Positions 8,247-19,113 of a DNA stretch of 64,000 bases are shown piece after piece (the first letter of the stretch is position 1; the number at the start of each line of letters is the position of its first letter). Source of the DNA: Neonectria sp. B-13 (Eukaryota; Ascomycota; Sordariomycetes; Hypocreales; Nectriaceae); NCBI GenBank assembly GCA_002682825.1, contig NOKP01000015.1:744001-808000 (forward strand), given 5' to 3'. Below the pieces are notes generated by a model. The model saw only the letters and a list, made by a program, of their open reading frames with translations, did no database searches and was not told the origin of the DNA. The position numbers and the translations under genes were made by a program.

Positions 8247-9658
8247 GCTCTATTCGCATCATAGATATAGCATGTCTCCTAATTGTTTTGTCATCTTTAC
8301 GAGTGATGCATACCATCTTGGACTATGAAAGTGGCATATGGAACACTAAATATGGATTTTCTGAAGTTCTTCGCCACAACAGATTTCCTGTCCACTTGGG
8401 GATGATCGCGAGTCTCTCCAAATCCAGATCATGATCCTACCGCCATGCTATGATGAAAAACGCCTTCGCAAGCTGCTAATATAAACCTGCCTACTCAATC
8501 AATCACATATAATCGTTCTGCACACCATCAATTGATCCAATCTATGGTAGAGTGGTTGGCTTGAACTGTATAACTTGTTGGTGTTTGAGCTGGACGACAA
8601 GCTGCCCGACGTTGAAAGTGGAGCAATAGTAGACTCCTCAATGCCGATTGCCGACGCAGATCATGCCCACTCTGGTGCGCCACCAAACGGGCCCTTGCAG
8701 GTTTAGCAGCCGCAGCGGGCCCATTTCCAGGTACGTAAATTAATTATCCTTTGGTTCTGAGTACCGGGCATACGTGCTAGTAATTATGTGCCGCAGTACT
8801 TCACTTCAAACTATGGCATCAAGACTCTCCGGGCGACACATGAAGGGTATCGTGAGAGACCCAATAAGTTACCATTAAATAAGTAATGACTATGAGCCGA
8901 CATGCTATGGGTAAACCCACGACCTAGATGAACGATCCTGGGGGTAATGGAATTGCGCCCCCATAATAGCGAGCTGCTCTCCCAGTACTCACATCATCGC
9001 AGTGCTCGAGGGATGAATTGGGAAGCATGGACAGCGAGTCAGTTCTTTAGGACGAGCGGCGGAGAATCCACAATCAAGGGGGAGGCTCTAGACCGGAGAG
9101 ATGGGAATGCCGATGTTCATCGAGGCTGGAGGGCCAGGCCGGCGCCTCGGATAGATCGTTCCTGGAGGGTAGGCTATCTTTTCGATATCTTCGAGGCCAG
9201 CTTACCTTGGTGGTGGGAAAACGTCAGGGCTTGTTCAACTGCGTGAACGCTTCGCCGTCAGGTGTGCGCACGTTGAAGATCTGTGGGATCCTCGGTTGCT
9301 TTGCGTTCTGCCACTCGGTGAGTTCGTCGTCTAGTGACTCTCCGATTCCGCAGGTATTTTTGGGTTGACTGTGCCTCTCCTCCTCTGCTAGCGGTCGTTT
9401 GTTGACTCGGATCTTCGGCGGAAACCGTCAGCTTGCCAAACTCTGGAGTGAATTTGCGACCCAACCAGGCCATTGTAGCGGCAGATAGATGGATTGCAAA
9501 TCCTGGACTTTTGCGCTTGTGGTGATGCAGTCGAGGCTGGGACACAATGACTACACAAAAAAAGTAAATGCCTCGAGTTTCTGGGTGAGCGTCTTGGCGA
9601 GTTGCTGACTGGGCAGTTGTGAAAGAAGACAGATGCTCATCATTCGCTCAATTTCCTA
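8247..9658. other. Decayed accessory DNA with short coding-like remnants
   Basis: No intact gene. On the plus strand about 8581-8700 reads as a short open stretch containing DVESGA, the same 20-bp word (8608-8627) that recurs at 14635-14654. On the minus strand 9258-9545 is open, with basic low-complexity composition, and could be a 3' continuation of the fragment at 9659-10110 through a GTAATA donor at 9663. Neither is strong enough to call. Confidence 0.4.
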
Positions 9659-10110
9659 TTACGTGTGCTTGATGACGGTATCTCCCGGCAGCTTTAGTCT
9701 GAGATGGTGGACTAGTATTGGATGAGACAGTTGTGACGCATCGCCGTAGCGCTTGTGTCTCTCTCCCTCACAGTTGGCAAAGAGCTTGTGCTCATGAGTG
9801 AAGAGCCTGTTGCAGAGGCGTAGCTCAAACATGCGTTGCGGGTGGCCGACGTGATGTGTCAACGCAGGTCCGGTCAGCCCAGCCTGAAAATTTTACCGAG
9901 AAGTCAAAGCAGGCGGATTGTAAGATGTACATTCTCGTCGGAGTACTTGAATTGGATTTTGACGGCGATATCTTTGTTGGTGTAGTCTTTGGATCGTTTC
10001 GGTGATATTGGTGAAGATGATAAAGTTGGTTTGGGTCTAACAGAGCAATCAGTATGTTGAGAGTATCGGAGGGTAATGTTGACACAATAATACGTGACAG
10101 TGAGTGTAGT
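9659..10110 (-). CDS. Unknown gene fragment, two exons visible
   Basis: Complement of about 9931-10110 and 9659-9883, separated by a 47-nt intron with donor GTACAT and a good TTTTCAG acceptor. Joined in phase, the reading passes from KDIAVKIQFKYSDEN into AGLTGPALTHHVGHP and stays open to a TAA at 9659. No start codon is seen, so an upstream exon is missing or lost. The second exon has several Cys and His residues (RLCNRLFTHEHKLFANC) vaguely like the GATA-like modules further right. I do not recognise a family; it may be part of the same decayed gene group. Confidence 0.3.
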
Positions 10111-10503
10111 TCAGGTCCCATGCAGATGCAGCGTTGGTATCATAGCTGCGTGGCGTAATCGAGTCGAATGTCTGCGCTCGACGTGGGAAAGTCGGACACT
10201 GAATGTGTTGTGATGCATCATGGGAGTCGATTCCCGCCTCCAGATACGTTTATGACATCGACCCCAGCAATGTCATTGTTCTGTTGTGTCATATTTCTCG
10301 TAGAGACATTCTTGGGCCAAGACACCAGCCTCACCGTGATCGTGCGTCGTGGATGTTGACATGCGTAGGTTCAGTCTTCAGTGACAGAATAATTCGGTCA
10401 AATGAAGAACTTTGGGTCACCGTTGCGTTGTTTGGTCGTGTGTGATGGGGAGGATTGAAAATTTTGTAAGGACAGTTCGAGGCTGTCAAAGAGGGAATGA
10501 GTA
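10111..10503. other. Intergenic, nothing recognised
   Basis: Short overlapping ORFs in several frames without convincing composition; left flank of the MITE-like element. Confidence 0.4.
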
Positions 10504-10928
10504 CGGTCGCACCTTAGCTAAGGAGTGCCAAAGGTGCAAACCCCTAAATCCCAGATTTTCAATAACGCGAATTTCTGCTTGTATGCATTGACGCAACCAA
10601 ATCTAGGTGTATTCATTAACGAAGCCTAACATACAGCATTTGGCTGGTCTTCGCTTCACTAGAGATTTCATACGAGACCTCTAGCTACTGACCCAGAACA
10701 CCACGTGAAGGTGCCAGCCATCGCTCTGGTACCTCCACACAAGGCCACTTGACCAAGGCTTCATCGGCTGTGCTGTGTGCTGTATGCTGTGTATGTGAAG
10801 ACAAAAGAAAGCTCGTACGCACCTTGGTCGAGGGCAATGGGTCCTCTTGCGAGGACCCCTCCTCACCCAAATCAATAGGGACATTTGGGGTTTTGCACCT
10901 TTCGCACTCCGTAGCTAAGGTGCGACCG
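10504..10928. mobile_element. MITE-like element with 46-bp terminal inverted repeats
   Basis: The first 46 bases (10504-10549, starting CGGTCGCACCTTAGCTAAGG) are the reverse complement of the last 46 (10883-10928) with four mismatches. Total length is 425 bp and there is no coding capacity. The left flank ends in TA and the right flank starts with CA, so a mariner-type TA target duplication is possible but not intact. This is the size and form of a non-autonomous DNA transposon. I do not recognise the repeat as a named family. Confidence 0.75.
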
Positions 10929-11310
10929 CAGGCTGATCCTGCTTAGAATCCAGGCTGTGACCTTGTTGGACCACGGCAGTCTCGAATGGGTAGATCCTGA
11001 TTTGTGTTAGTGGCGATGCAATGCAATTATTAGTGAGGGGCAGGTGTCTGCATACCAGCGAGCAAGCAAATGCGTCTTGGATGGTTCAGAGAAAGCGTCT
11101 GGTGTGCTACTACCCAGATATTGATGAAGGAAATATGATCCGCACCCTTCGATCGGCGTCCTTAGTTATTTGGTCTGTAGCCACCATCTTCTTGTGGTTT
11201 CCGTCCGAGATAGCGTGCGCTAGCATTGGTGGGAAAATATGGCTTGGCCATCGTCTAGTAGGAAGACAATCTCCATCGGGTGTGTTGTGATGCCTGCGGC
11301 AGTTTGTGAC
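10929..11310. other. Intergenic, nothing recognised
   Basis: Sequence between the MITE-like element and the first recognisable zinc-finger remnant. One 89-aa plus-strand ORF (11021-11290) overlaps it but has no recognisable features. Confidence 0.4.
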
Positions 11311-11515
11311 AGCATTTGGACGCGTCGTTGCAGTGATGACAACGCTCCGATTGCTTCCGGCGAGCCGTAATTCTCCTGCGGTACTCTTCGACAAAGATCC
11401 CTGCCTCGCAGTAAGCAAGCGTTATGAACGTCCACGTGCTTGCTTTCAGTAATCTATGATCTTTGGTTCGGTCGAAGGCGATGCAGCCCAATTCTTTGCC
11501 ATTGTTCAGGCATCG
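11311..11515 (-). pseudogene. Degenerate GATA-like zinc-finger module
   Basis: Reading the complement gives GCIAFDRTKDHRLLK and, further on, SERCHHCNDASKCC. These line up with the two halves (x-C-DRT-x-E/D-N/H and R-C-x2-C-H/N) of the modules at 12395-12930. The second cysteine of the first pair is replaced by Phe and the spacing between halves is enlarged, so the module is probably no longer functional. Confidence 0.35.
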
Positions 11516-11791
11516 CTTTTGGATGTTTGAGTGTGCTATGAGAGATGATTAGCGACATTAACTGGATTTGAACAACTGGTTTACATCACGTTACCATGAG
11601 TGAAAGACCTTAACCGAGTTGATGTCCAGATGAGGGGTGCTGCACTGCGATTGTGGTGATTGGTAGCTGATGGCGCGGTGAGTGTTGATGCTTGTCTCAG
11701 GTTTCCCCCAGCCCTCTCGGAAATGCACATGCGCAGGCAACGTTTGTTGTTTATTGGGATGCGAAGTCGAAGCCCGGAGAGTGAATTCAAA

Positions 11792-12323
11792 CCTGACTAG
11801 AAACCGAAGTCTCCCTGAGGCCCAGACTAGAATCGTGAGATTCCCTGTGGTATAACTGCCTGACTAGAAACCGAAGTCTCCCTAAGGCCCAGACTAGAAT
11901 CGTGAGATTCCCTGTGGTGTACAACCTGACTAGAAACCGAAGTCTCCCTAAGGCCCAGACTAGAATCGTGAGATTCCCTATGTGTACAACCTGACTAGAA
12001 ACCGAAGTCTCCCTGAGGCCCAGACTAGAACCGTGAGGTTCCCTGTGGTGTAACAACCTGACTAGAAACCGAAGTCTCCCTGAGGCCCAGACTAGAACCG
12101 TAAGGTTCCCTGTGGTGTAACAACCTGACTAGAAACCGAAGTCTCCCTAAGGCCCAGACTAGAATCGTGAGATTCCCTGTGGTATAACTGCCTGACTAGA
12201 AACCGAAGTCTCCCTGAGGCCCAGACTAGAATCGTGAGATTCCCTGTGGTGTAACAACCTGACTAGAAACCGAAGTCTCCCTGAGGCCCAGACTAGAACC
12301 GTGAGGTTCCCTATGTGTACAAC
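11792..12323. repeat. 67-bp satellite, eight copies, dimeric unit
   Basis: Units begin at 11792, 11859, 11925, 11990, 12057, 12124, 12191 and 12258. Each unit contains two related halves, GACTAGAAACCGAAGTCTCCCT and GACTAGAATCGTGAGATTCCCT-like, so an ancestral ~33-bp unit was doubled. The sequence just right of the array (GTTCGTAAACGCAAGTCTCT) is a diverged half-unit, suggesting that the array grew out of the adjacent pseudogene tail. Confidence 0.9.
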
Positions 12324-12394
12324 CTGTTCGTAAACGCAAGTCTCTCTGACGTTGACTCTGGTGTACCGAAGCCGTTCTCTGCAAGTAATTGTCA

Positions 12395-13150
12395 CAAAGA
12401 TCAAATATCCATCGCTTGTTGTTCATATTCCAAGCTCTGACGTGGACATCCCTCTGAATGACCAGAAATGCGCAGTCTCTCCGAAAGACTTGACCTACTG
12501 GTAGTTGACACTTAAGCGATCCATTCGTGACCATGCTTTTCGAAGCATTTGTGGCATTTTGAGCATCTCCTATTCTCTCGGTCAACCTTGTGGCCTGCCT
12601 CGAAACGGAAGAGTTTGAAGTTTTCTGATGTCCGATCGCAGTTCGGGTTGCAGCAAATACTAACCGGCTTGGGCTGAGGGCCCAAGGCTGCTCTTCTCCA
12701 GTCTGCGTGAAGTAGTTGTGACAAGTCTCGCAGCGTACATACTCTTCTTCCAATCTATGGCCCTTTTCGTATGCCCACCTGTCATAGTTTTCGGTGGTAC
12801 GACTTCAATTCGGGTTGCGACAGGCTCGGGTTGCCGGAATAGGTATTATCAGTATAACCAACTCTTCGACGAGTTCTCGACCGTGGCGCCGGTGGTAGCT
12901 GTAGCATCCTCCGCATGGTCACTCGAACACATCCTGGCCGATGTTTGCAGTGCCTCCGACTGGGCTTTCTGATTGCCTTGCCCTTAGACAAGGCCTTTCC
13001 TCGGTTGCGTCGCTTCCAGGCATTTTGCCTTAGTACAGCGTTGGCTCTAATCTGGTATCGAGGAGAGTTCGAATCGTAATCGGAACTTTCGAAAGCTTGT
13101 AAATCGTCTCGCAGTACTGCACAGAATGTGTCATTGCAGTGAGAGTACAT
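12395..13150 (-). pseudogene. Tandem GATA-like zinc-finger modules, frameshifted
   Basis: The complement encodes at least three modules in different frames. Near 12870-12915: CGGCYSYHRRHGREL, preceded by a TGA in the place of an Arg codon. At 12686-12822: CRNPN, a stop where the second Cys is expected (12805-12807), then SRTTENYDRWAYEKGHR and RCETCHNYFTQTGEE. At 12516-12655: CCNPNCDRTSENFKLFRF and RRCSKCHKCFEKHGHEW. Modules two and three align at C-x-N-P-x-C-x-RT-x-EN-F/Y, E-x-GH-K/R and RC-x2-CH-x2-F-x3-G-x-E. A fourth, weaker copy lies at 12395-12480. The C-terminal half resembles the CNACGLY-x3-HG end of GATA fingers. Stops and a frame shift between modules argue for decay. Confidence 0.55.
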
Positions 13151-13160
13151 TCGTTAACTA

Positions 13161-14060
13161 AATCCTAGAATGACAATTGTTATCTTGGACGTTCGGGCCG
13201 AAGAGGTTGAAGAGAATGGATACTATAAGGTTAGGTCGTTAGGATGGAATTAGGCATTAGGGATAGGAGTCAGGTGTTAGGGATAGGAGTCAGATGTTAG
13301 GGATGGAGTCAGGTGTTAGGGATAAGAGTTAGGTGTTAGGGACGAGGATTAGGAACGAGGAGTGGGTGATAAGCCATGTGAGATAGGCGTGGGGTGTGGA
13401 TATATGGAGGGAGAGGGCGGCATAACGATGAGAACCTGGTGGATATGATGTTATGTTAGATATGCTGGTTGGAGAGAATGAGTGTTGTTCTCTTGTATGT
13501 GTGGATCGAGGAGAATGAATATCTTGGGCGTGCGGGTCAAAGAGAGTGAATGTTGTATTCTTGGGTGTGTGGTCAAGGGAGTAAATGTTGTCGTTATCTT
13601 GAACTTGCGAAGAGAATGAATATTGTTATCTTAAACAAATGAGTCGAAAGAATGAACGATATTCTGGGTGTGCGATCCGAAGAGATGTGCGGTCCGAAGA
13701 GAATGTGCGGTCCGAAGAGAATGCCTGGTTCGAAGAGAATGGATGTTATCCACATGAACGTGTGGGTCGGAGAGTGAATATTGTCTTCTTGGATGTGCGA
13801 GCCGAAGAGAGTGAATGGTATTTTGGACGTGCGGGTCGTCTTGGAAGTGCTGGTCGACCAGAATGAATATTTGACAGGCGGGCCGAAGGGAATTAATGTT
13901 GTCCTCTTGAATGGGTGGGTCGGAGGGACTGCATGTTATCTTGGACGTGCGAGTCGAAGAGACTGAATGTTACCTTGGACGTGCGGTTTTCTTGAACTTG
14001 TTGGTCGAAGTGACTGAATGTTGTCTTCTCGGACGTACGGGTGGAAGAGAATGAATCGAT
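13161..14060. repeat. 37-bp minisatellite family, block 2 (degenerate)
   Basis: A single unit at about 13161-13206 and many degenerate units from about 13460 to 14060, recognisable by gaatg...ttgtnntcttgga/gcgtgcgggtcgaagag. Units are much more diverged than in block 1 and vary in length. The 20-bp repeat block lies between the two parts. Confidence 0.8.
13254..13343. repeat. 20-bp TTAGGG-containing repeat, block 2
   Basis: Five copies of the same 20-bp unit as at 6681-6855, mostly of the form gtgttagggataggagtcag. Orientation is the same as in block 1. Confidence 0.85.
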
Positions 14061-14399
14061 GGATCGAGGGTTGTGGCCTTGCGGTGGTTGTGGTAATGGA
14101 GTGGTGTGCAGTTGGAAAGTGGAAAGAGAAATCAGGTGTGTGTGCTCCAGTGGAAGGGTCTTGTGCGCTTCAGTCGCCTAAGGATTAAGGCCACAAGTTA
14201 TTTGCTGGTTTGAGGCAGGAAGGAACTGAGGAAGGAGCTTTAAACACGATGCCATTCGTCCTCACGTGGCCTTGCTATTGGACTGAGGCACCAACCAACC
14301 AGGGCACTTAGACACCTCCCTAAAGTCACCTGCACCCATAGGAATTACAGCGTAAGTTCCAGAGAGCTCTCTGTGGTCTCTTCGATTGGCGCCTCTAAA

Positions 14400-14700
14400 T
14401 TACGCTGCTTGAATCGCATCGTCTTACGCCTCGGGTTGTCAATCATCAAGTCAGGACGTACTTCTACACCAAGGCCAAGAACGACTCGTTGCAAGGTCAC
14501 TGGGTGTGTGATGCATGCTTTTTGTTTCGTCTCCGCGAGTTCTCGGCGACAACTTCAAGCCTAACTACCAACTTAAACAAGGTAACTCGTCAGGTCTTTC
14601 CTCATTCGGGCCGATCCAGGTGGTACTTGAGGTTGACGTTGAAAGTGGAGCAATGAGGCTCGGAGCACATTGCGTCGTTCGACCCCACGCACCCACCCCG
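14400..14700 (+). pseudogene. Plus-strand remnant of a GATA-like zinc-finger gene
   Basis: From 14453 the plus strand reads RTYFYTKAKNDSLQGHWV followed by CDACFLFRLREF, matching the second half of the modules on the minus strand (RT near the start, then C-x2-C and an aromatic). The upstream cysteine pair is absent (VNHQV where N-P-x-C is expected). A donor GTAACT follows at 14582, and beyond it lies the DVESGA stretch (14635-14654) shared with 8608-8627. This looks like a partial copy of the same gene family. Confidence 0.35.
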
Positions 14701-15005
14701 ACGCCACCGATCCATTTACACTTAGACTGCATGCTTCCGGGTCGAACCTCCGGAAAAGCAGAATATTGATACTGGGCTAATTCGGATTCAATGCACGGGA
14801 TCTTCTCATGTATTCCCCATCAGTAGCTCAAGGCACCTGCAAGGGTTTTACTATTTCTCGGACACAATTTTGTACTTTCACTTCCGGTAGCTACTTAATT
14901 CAACAAATCCTCACGTTTCTCTCTCGCGCCATGCACCCATCAATCATTAACCGTCTGGTAATAATTCAACAAATACGCCAGCTTCTTTCTCACATCATTG
15001 ATCAA
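14701..15005. other. 3' flank of the sugar transporter, nothing recognised
   Basis: AT-rich sequence with no gene seen; probable terminator region of the minus-strand transporter. Confidence 0.5.
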
Positions 15006-17014
15006 TCAAGCATTAATCGCGCCGCTCTCAGTTCCATTGGAAGGTAAAGCCGTCTTCTCCTCATGCTCATGTTGGCTGAGCTTGGTCTCCACGTCGCCCC
15101 GCTCGTAGCGGAGAGCATCGCCAGTCGCAACCTTGGTCTTCCACGCCGGAGTGCCAATGTAGCGCATGCCATTTGGATCTTCGAAAAGGCTCTCAATGGC
15201 TTCCAGGGAGTGACCAGCAGTTTCCTTGAAGAGCAGAAAGACGTGGATAAACATGGCAGTGTTGAAAACGCCGAAGATGATGTAAACTTGCCAGCGGATG
15301 TTGACGAAAGCAATCGGAGTGAAAAGTCCCAGCGCCGTGTTGAATGCCCAGTTCGCAGAAGTGGCCAAGGCCACACCTTTGCCGCGTAGACGCAATGGGA
15401 AAAGCTCCGGTGGGTAAGTCCATGACACGGGGCCCCAGGTCGGGGCGTATGAGGCAACGAAGAGGTAGGTACAGGCGATGAGGCCCTTGGCGGCCGAGCC
15501 GGAAACACTCATGGAGGCCTCGGCAACACCGTCAATTCCGCCAGGAACCACAGTACCGTGGACAGCAAGAATACCGGCGTTGGCGAACATGAAAGTGGCC
15601 ATGAGAGTCGCGCCGACGAGGAGCGTGGGGCGGCGGCCCCACTTATCCATCCAGATGAGGGCGGGGACGGTCATGACAACATTAATGATGTATTGGATTG
15701 AGGAAGCAAGGAGGTTGGCATTTCCCTTGTATCCAGCCATGGAGAAGATGTATGAGATGTAGTACACTGTTTGTTGTGTTAGAAAAGGCCAGCTGAGTTG
15801 AGGGTGGATAGTGGGTGTGGGATATGGGATATGGGATATGGGAAGGTTGTGAAATTAGGATATGAGATTAGGATATAGGATTGAAGCGTAGGATTGGGAT
15901 ATGTAGTTAGGATGTATGATTAGGCATAAAATGACTTACTCATCACGTTCATTCCAGTCAACTGGGCCCAGATTTGCATGAATATGGCAGTTATGGTACG
16001 GAGGAGCATGTTTGGCTTGAACAAGTCGAGGTAGGTAACATTCGCGTGCTGGCGCTCAAACTCGCACATGTTCTTGATATCTTCCATTTCTGCTGCGACA
16101 AATGGATGGTTCGGGTCGCCTTGACCGTGGACAAGCGTCAACACCGCGTGGGCGTCTTCCCAGCGATCCTTGCGAGCGAGCCATCTGGGTGACTCTGGCA
16201 GTAATGACATTCCGAAGAAGAGGAAAATCGCAGGCACCATCTGCAAGGCCCATGGGACTCTCCATGACGCGGTGTTGTATCCAGAAGCCGTTTGCTCGCC
16301 TATAAAAGAACAGCCATACGAGATGTAGTACACTGCTCATGTTAGAAACTGCTTTTTTCGGGCTCAAAAGGGACGACCGACTGATTAAAATGCCCCATGT
16401 GATAGCCCATTGCTGCAAACCTATAAATCGACCCCTTTTGGATGGTGGAGAGATTTCTGCGACGTAAACGGGCACTTGGGCGCTCTCAACACCCACCGCG
16501 AGGCCGTTGATAACTCTGCCGACGACGAGCATGCCGATGTTTTGACTAGCGCAACTCAAAATGGAGCCAATGATCCTAAAAGGCGTTAGTAAGCTTCAAT
16601 ACGTTCCTTTCTCTTTACAAATATGCCGCTACACCAAAAGTAATGCAACACCCAACATTGGAGCCTCGCGCATCATATCGGTGCAATCCCGCCAACACTT
16701 TCACAGACTTACCAGACAATGCATCCCGACATAATTGACCACTTCCTGCCGAGGCGGTCGGACAAGGGCCCAGAGCACAGCGCACCCAACCATGAGCCCG
16801 CCGCCATGGACGCCGTGATACCGCCCTGGACGAGCGAACGCGGTCCACTGCAGTACTCCGCATCCGAATAAGGAGGTCCATGAGGACCTTGGTTGAAGTA
16901 GCACTTATAGGAGTTCTCCGAAAGCTGGGCAGAGACAGATGAGATGTCGAACCCGAAGAGTGCACCACCTACTACTGCGACGCCAGCAATAACGTAGATG
17001 TTGCCGATAGGCAT
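15006..17014 (-). CDS. MFS sugar (hexose-type) transporter
   Basis: Four exons, complement of 16713-17014, 16382-16575, 15940-16332 and 15006-15766; introns of 137, 49 and 173 nt; 549 aa. Phases agree at all joins. The protein has the sugar-porter hallmarks: GALFGFD in helix 1, GPLSDRLGRKW in the first cytoplasmic loop, GLQQWAITWGI in the middle, PESPRWLARK before the central loop, DKWGRRPTL in the second half and PPELFPLRLRGKG near helix 10. It should be a 12-helix plasma-membrane symporter of the hexose/quinate group; the sugar is not predictable. Exons 3 and 4 both begin with the same 14 bases after the acceptor, encoding YYISY. The start at 17014 is preceded by a short upstream ORF resembling its own N-terminus. 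Confidence 0.92.
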
Positions 17015-17035
17015 GTTGAAGGTGACAAGTTGTTT

Positions 17036-17071
17036 TTAATGTGAGATGATGTAAATGCTGCCAATTGGCAT
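17036..17071 (-). promoter_or_regulatory. Upstream ORF duplicating the transporter N-terminus
   Basis: An 11-codon ORF, MPIGSIYIISH, ends 21 bp before the transporter's start, whose first residues are MPIGNIYVIAG. The two share CTTCAACATGCC immediately around their ATGs, so this is a local tandem duplication of the start region. It could reduce translation of the main frame, or mark an alternative first exon. Confidence 0.6.
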
Positions 17072-19113
17072 GTTGAAGTAATGTATCACCTGGAAGTTGT
17101 TTCCTGTTGCGATATTTCTTTCATCGTTGGGAGCGCACATCTTGGTCACTTATACACGCTCGTCGCCATCGTCAACCTCACCTGGCCGGTTGACTAAGCA
17201 GACCACTACCACTCCTTCCTCCCCAGTTCCGACCGCCCGTACACGTCCTCCCCACACATCACCCCACGGGCTCTCCAAGCGCTCCAACCTGGAGCAAGCG
17301 GAGAGAAGAACGCAGATCACCCCGTGGCCTCGGCTCGTGACAAAGAGCGGGAAACAGCAAGGCAACAAGGGAACCCCAAAGCCCGTGACATTTCTGGAGC
17401 AAACAAGGCGCCGAGTATTACGCCGCGAGAAAAACGGGGCCGGTCGGCACCAGGTTGCCGAGCGGCGGGTTGCGAGAGCCGCAACGAGATGACGACAGGC
17501 CATTTAAATTCTCCGGGCGGCTGCGGGAGTGGCTGCGGCAGTGGCGTTGTGGACGGTGGGCCCGGCCGAGGGGGAAGTCACGATGCGTGAGAGGCGCGCG
17601 ACAGCACCTGCTCCACAGACGGTCCGATGAGGAGCCGCAAATTCTCGAAGGATTGAATTGAAGGGAGTGCTGCATGCGTTTTGGTGGAGTATTGTGTGGA
17701 TAATTGGCATGGATCATGCTGGAACAGGGAACATGAATTCCCCATCTTCAAAGCTTGGAATTCGAGGTTGACGATATTTGTTCGGATGCGATTAACATTA
17801 CACGCTTCGTTGTCTCCAAGACCAACACTTGGCTACGAATCATCTCGGTTCAAACAACTTGAAAGACCATCATTAGCCGTTCAAGCCCAAAGACAACATC
17901 AGATCAGGACTCGCCCGGCCTTCCCGGTCAAGAATCCTTATCAGGGTCGTAACAGGAATATCACTTGTGGAGACCAGGTTGTCACTTTTCTCTTTCAATC
18001 AGCTGCGAACCTCGATTGCGTGACACTTTCAACTTGTCGTCAAGAATTCCCGAGACAACGTTTAAGCTTGGTTCCATGGTTCATCTCGATCCCATTGTAA
18101 GACATGCCATCGTGTATGATGCTTCCACAATGGGGTTTCCCACCGCCGTTGCACGCTCTGTCATGTCCGCAAGTGGGTTACGAATCGCATTCAGGCTGTA
18201 ATGAGGAATCTGGCGAGGGATTTAGTCAACATGTTCCCGTGGCTAGGGAATCGAATCACAGCTTCACAACCGAGTCTCGCAACCAGGTTTCGTCTCATCA
18301 TGACCACCGCTCCGTCACTCGTGACATGCAGAAGGTCCACAACGCAAATTAAGCCAGGGAGAAAGATGGTTTGCCTCCACAAGGAACCAACAGCTTGGTA
18401 CGACTCCTAAAATGGAATCCCTGAACCGCGGCCTCAGGCCTTCAAGTCAATATCGCGGCCACAACCTGATCTCAATTGTAACCAGCCCCCGACCCAACTC
18501 CATGGATCCAAGCAGTTGTCTCATTCGGCCCGGACTCCATCAGCGACCCTTACCCCGTGCTCCCAGATCCCCATCCGTGGGACTTCTCCACGACTTTGCC
18601 GTACCACGAGGCGTGCTTTCCCCCGTCTTCATCGGCGGCTACTCGGCGGAGAGTATGGGGAATTAGTCCCGGAAATAGGGAAACAAATCCGTGAGCCTCA
18701 TATCATGACTGAGGTCCACCGCCTGTCCACTATGCACGATACGAGACATGGAAGGCTCGTCACAGGACGCCCAACCGTAATTGTATTGCCTAATGAGAGT
18801 GAGTATCCTACTCCCAAGACTGTCCGTGTCGAGGTCTCAAGCCGATGTTCACACCAAATCATTGCGTTGTGCCGTCGGCGAACATCCGTGACGAGCTAAG
18901 CCCAAGGACCCTTGTCCATGTCAAACGGAACCTTCGCCGCCTTGGCGATCTTGATCAACCTTGGCGATGCCAAGGCGTGAGGCTCAGTCATAACCTCACA
19001 CCTACGTCCACCCATACCTTAGCCTACCTAACACCCATGCCTTAGTCTAATGAAAATCCTCAGTGCACACAATACTGGTTCGCGGGGAGTCCGGGGCCTG
19101 CCGATCGCCAGTC
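17072..19113. other. Intergenic, nothing recognised
   Basis: Promoter side of the transporter followed by about 2 kb with only short overlapping ORFs. A GC-rich patch lies at 17160-17620. No RNA gene or repeat family recognised. Confidence 0.45.

Noticed and set aside
11792..12323. Minus-strand ORFs of repeated peptides in the 67-bp satellite
   Set aside because: All frames repeat the same short peptide and none continues into a domain; this is a satellite shadow.
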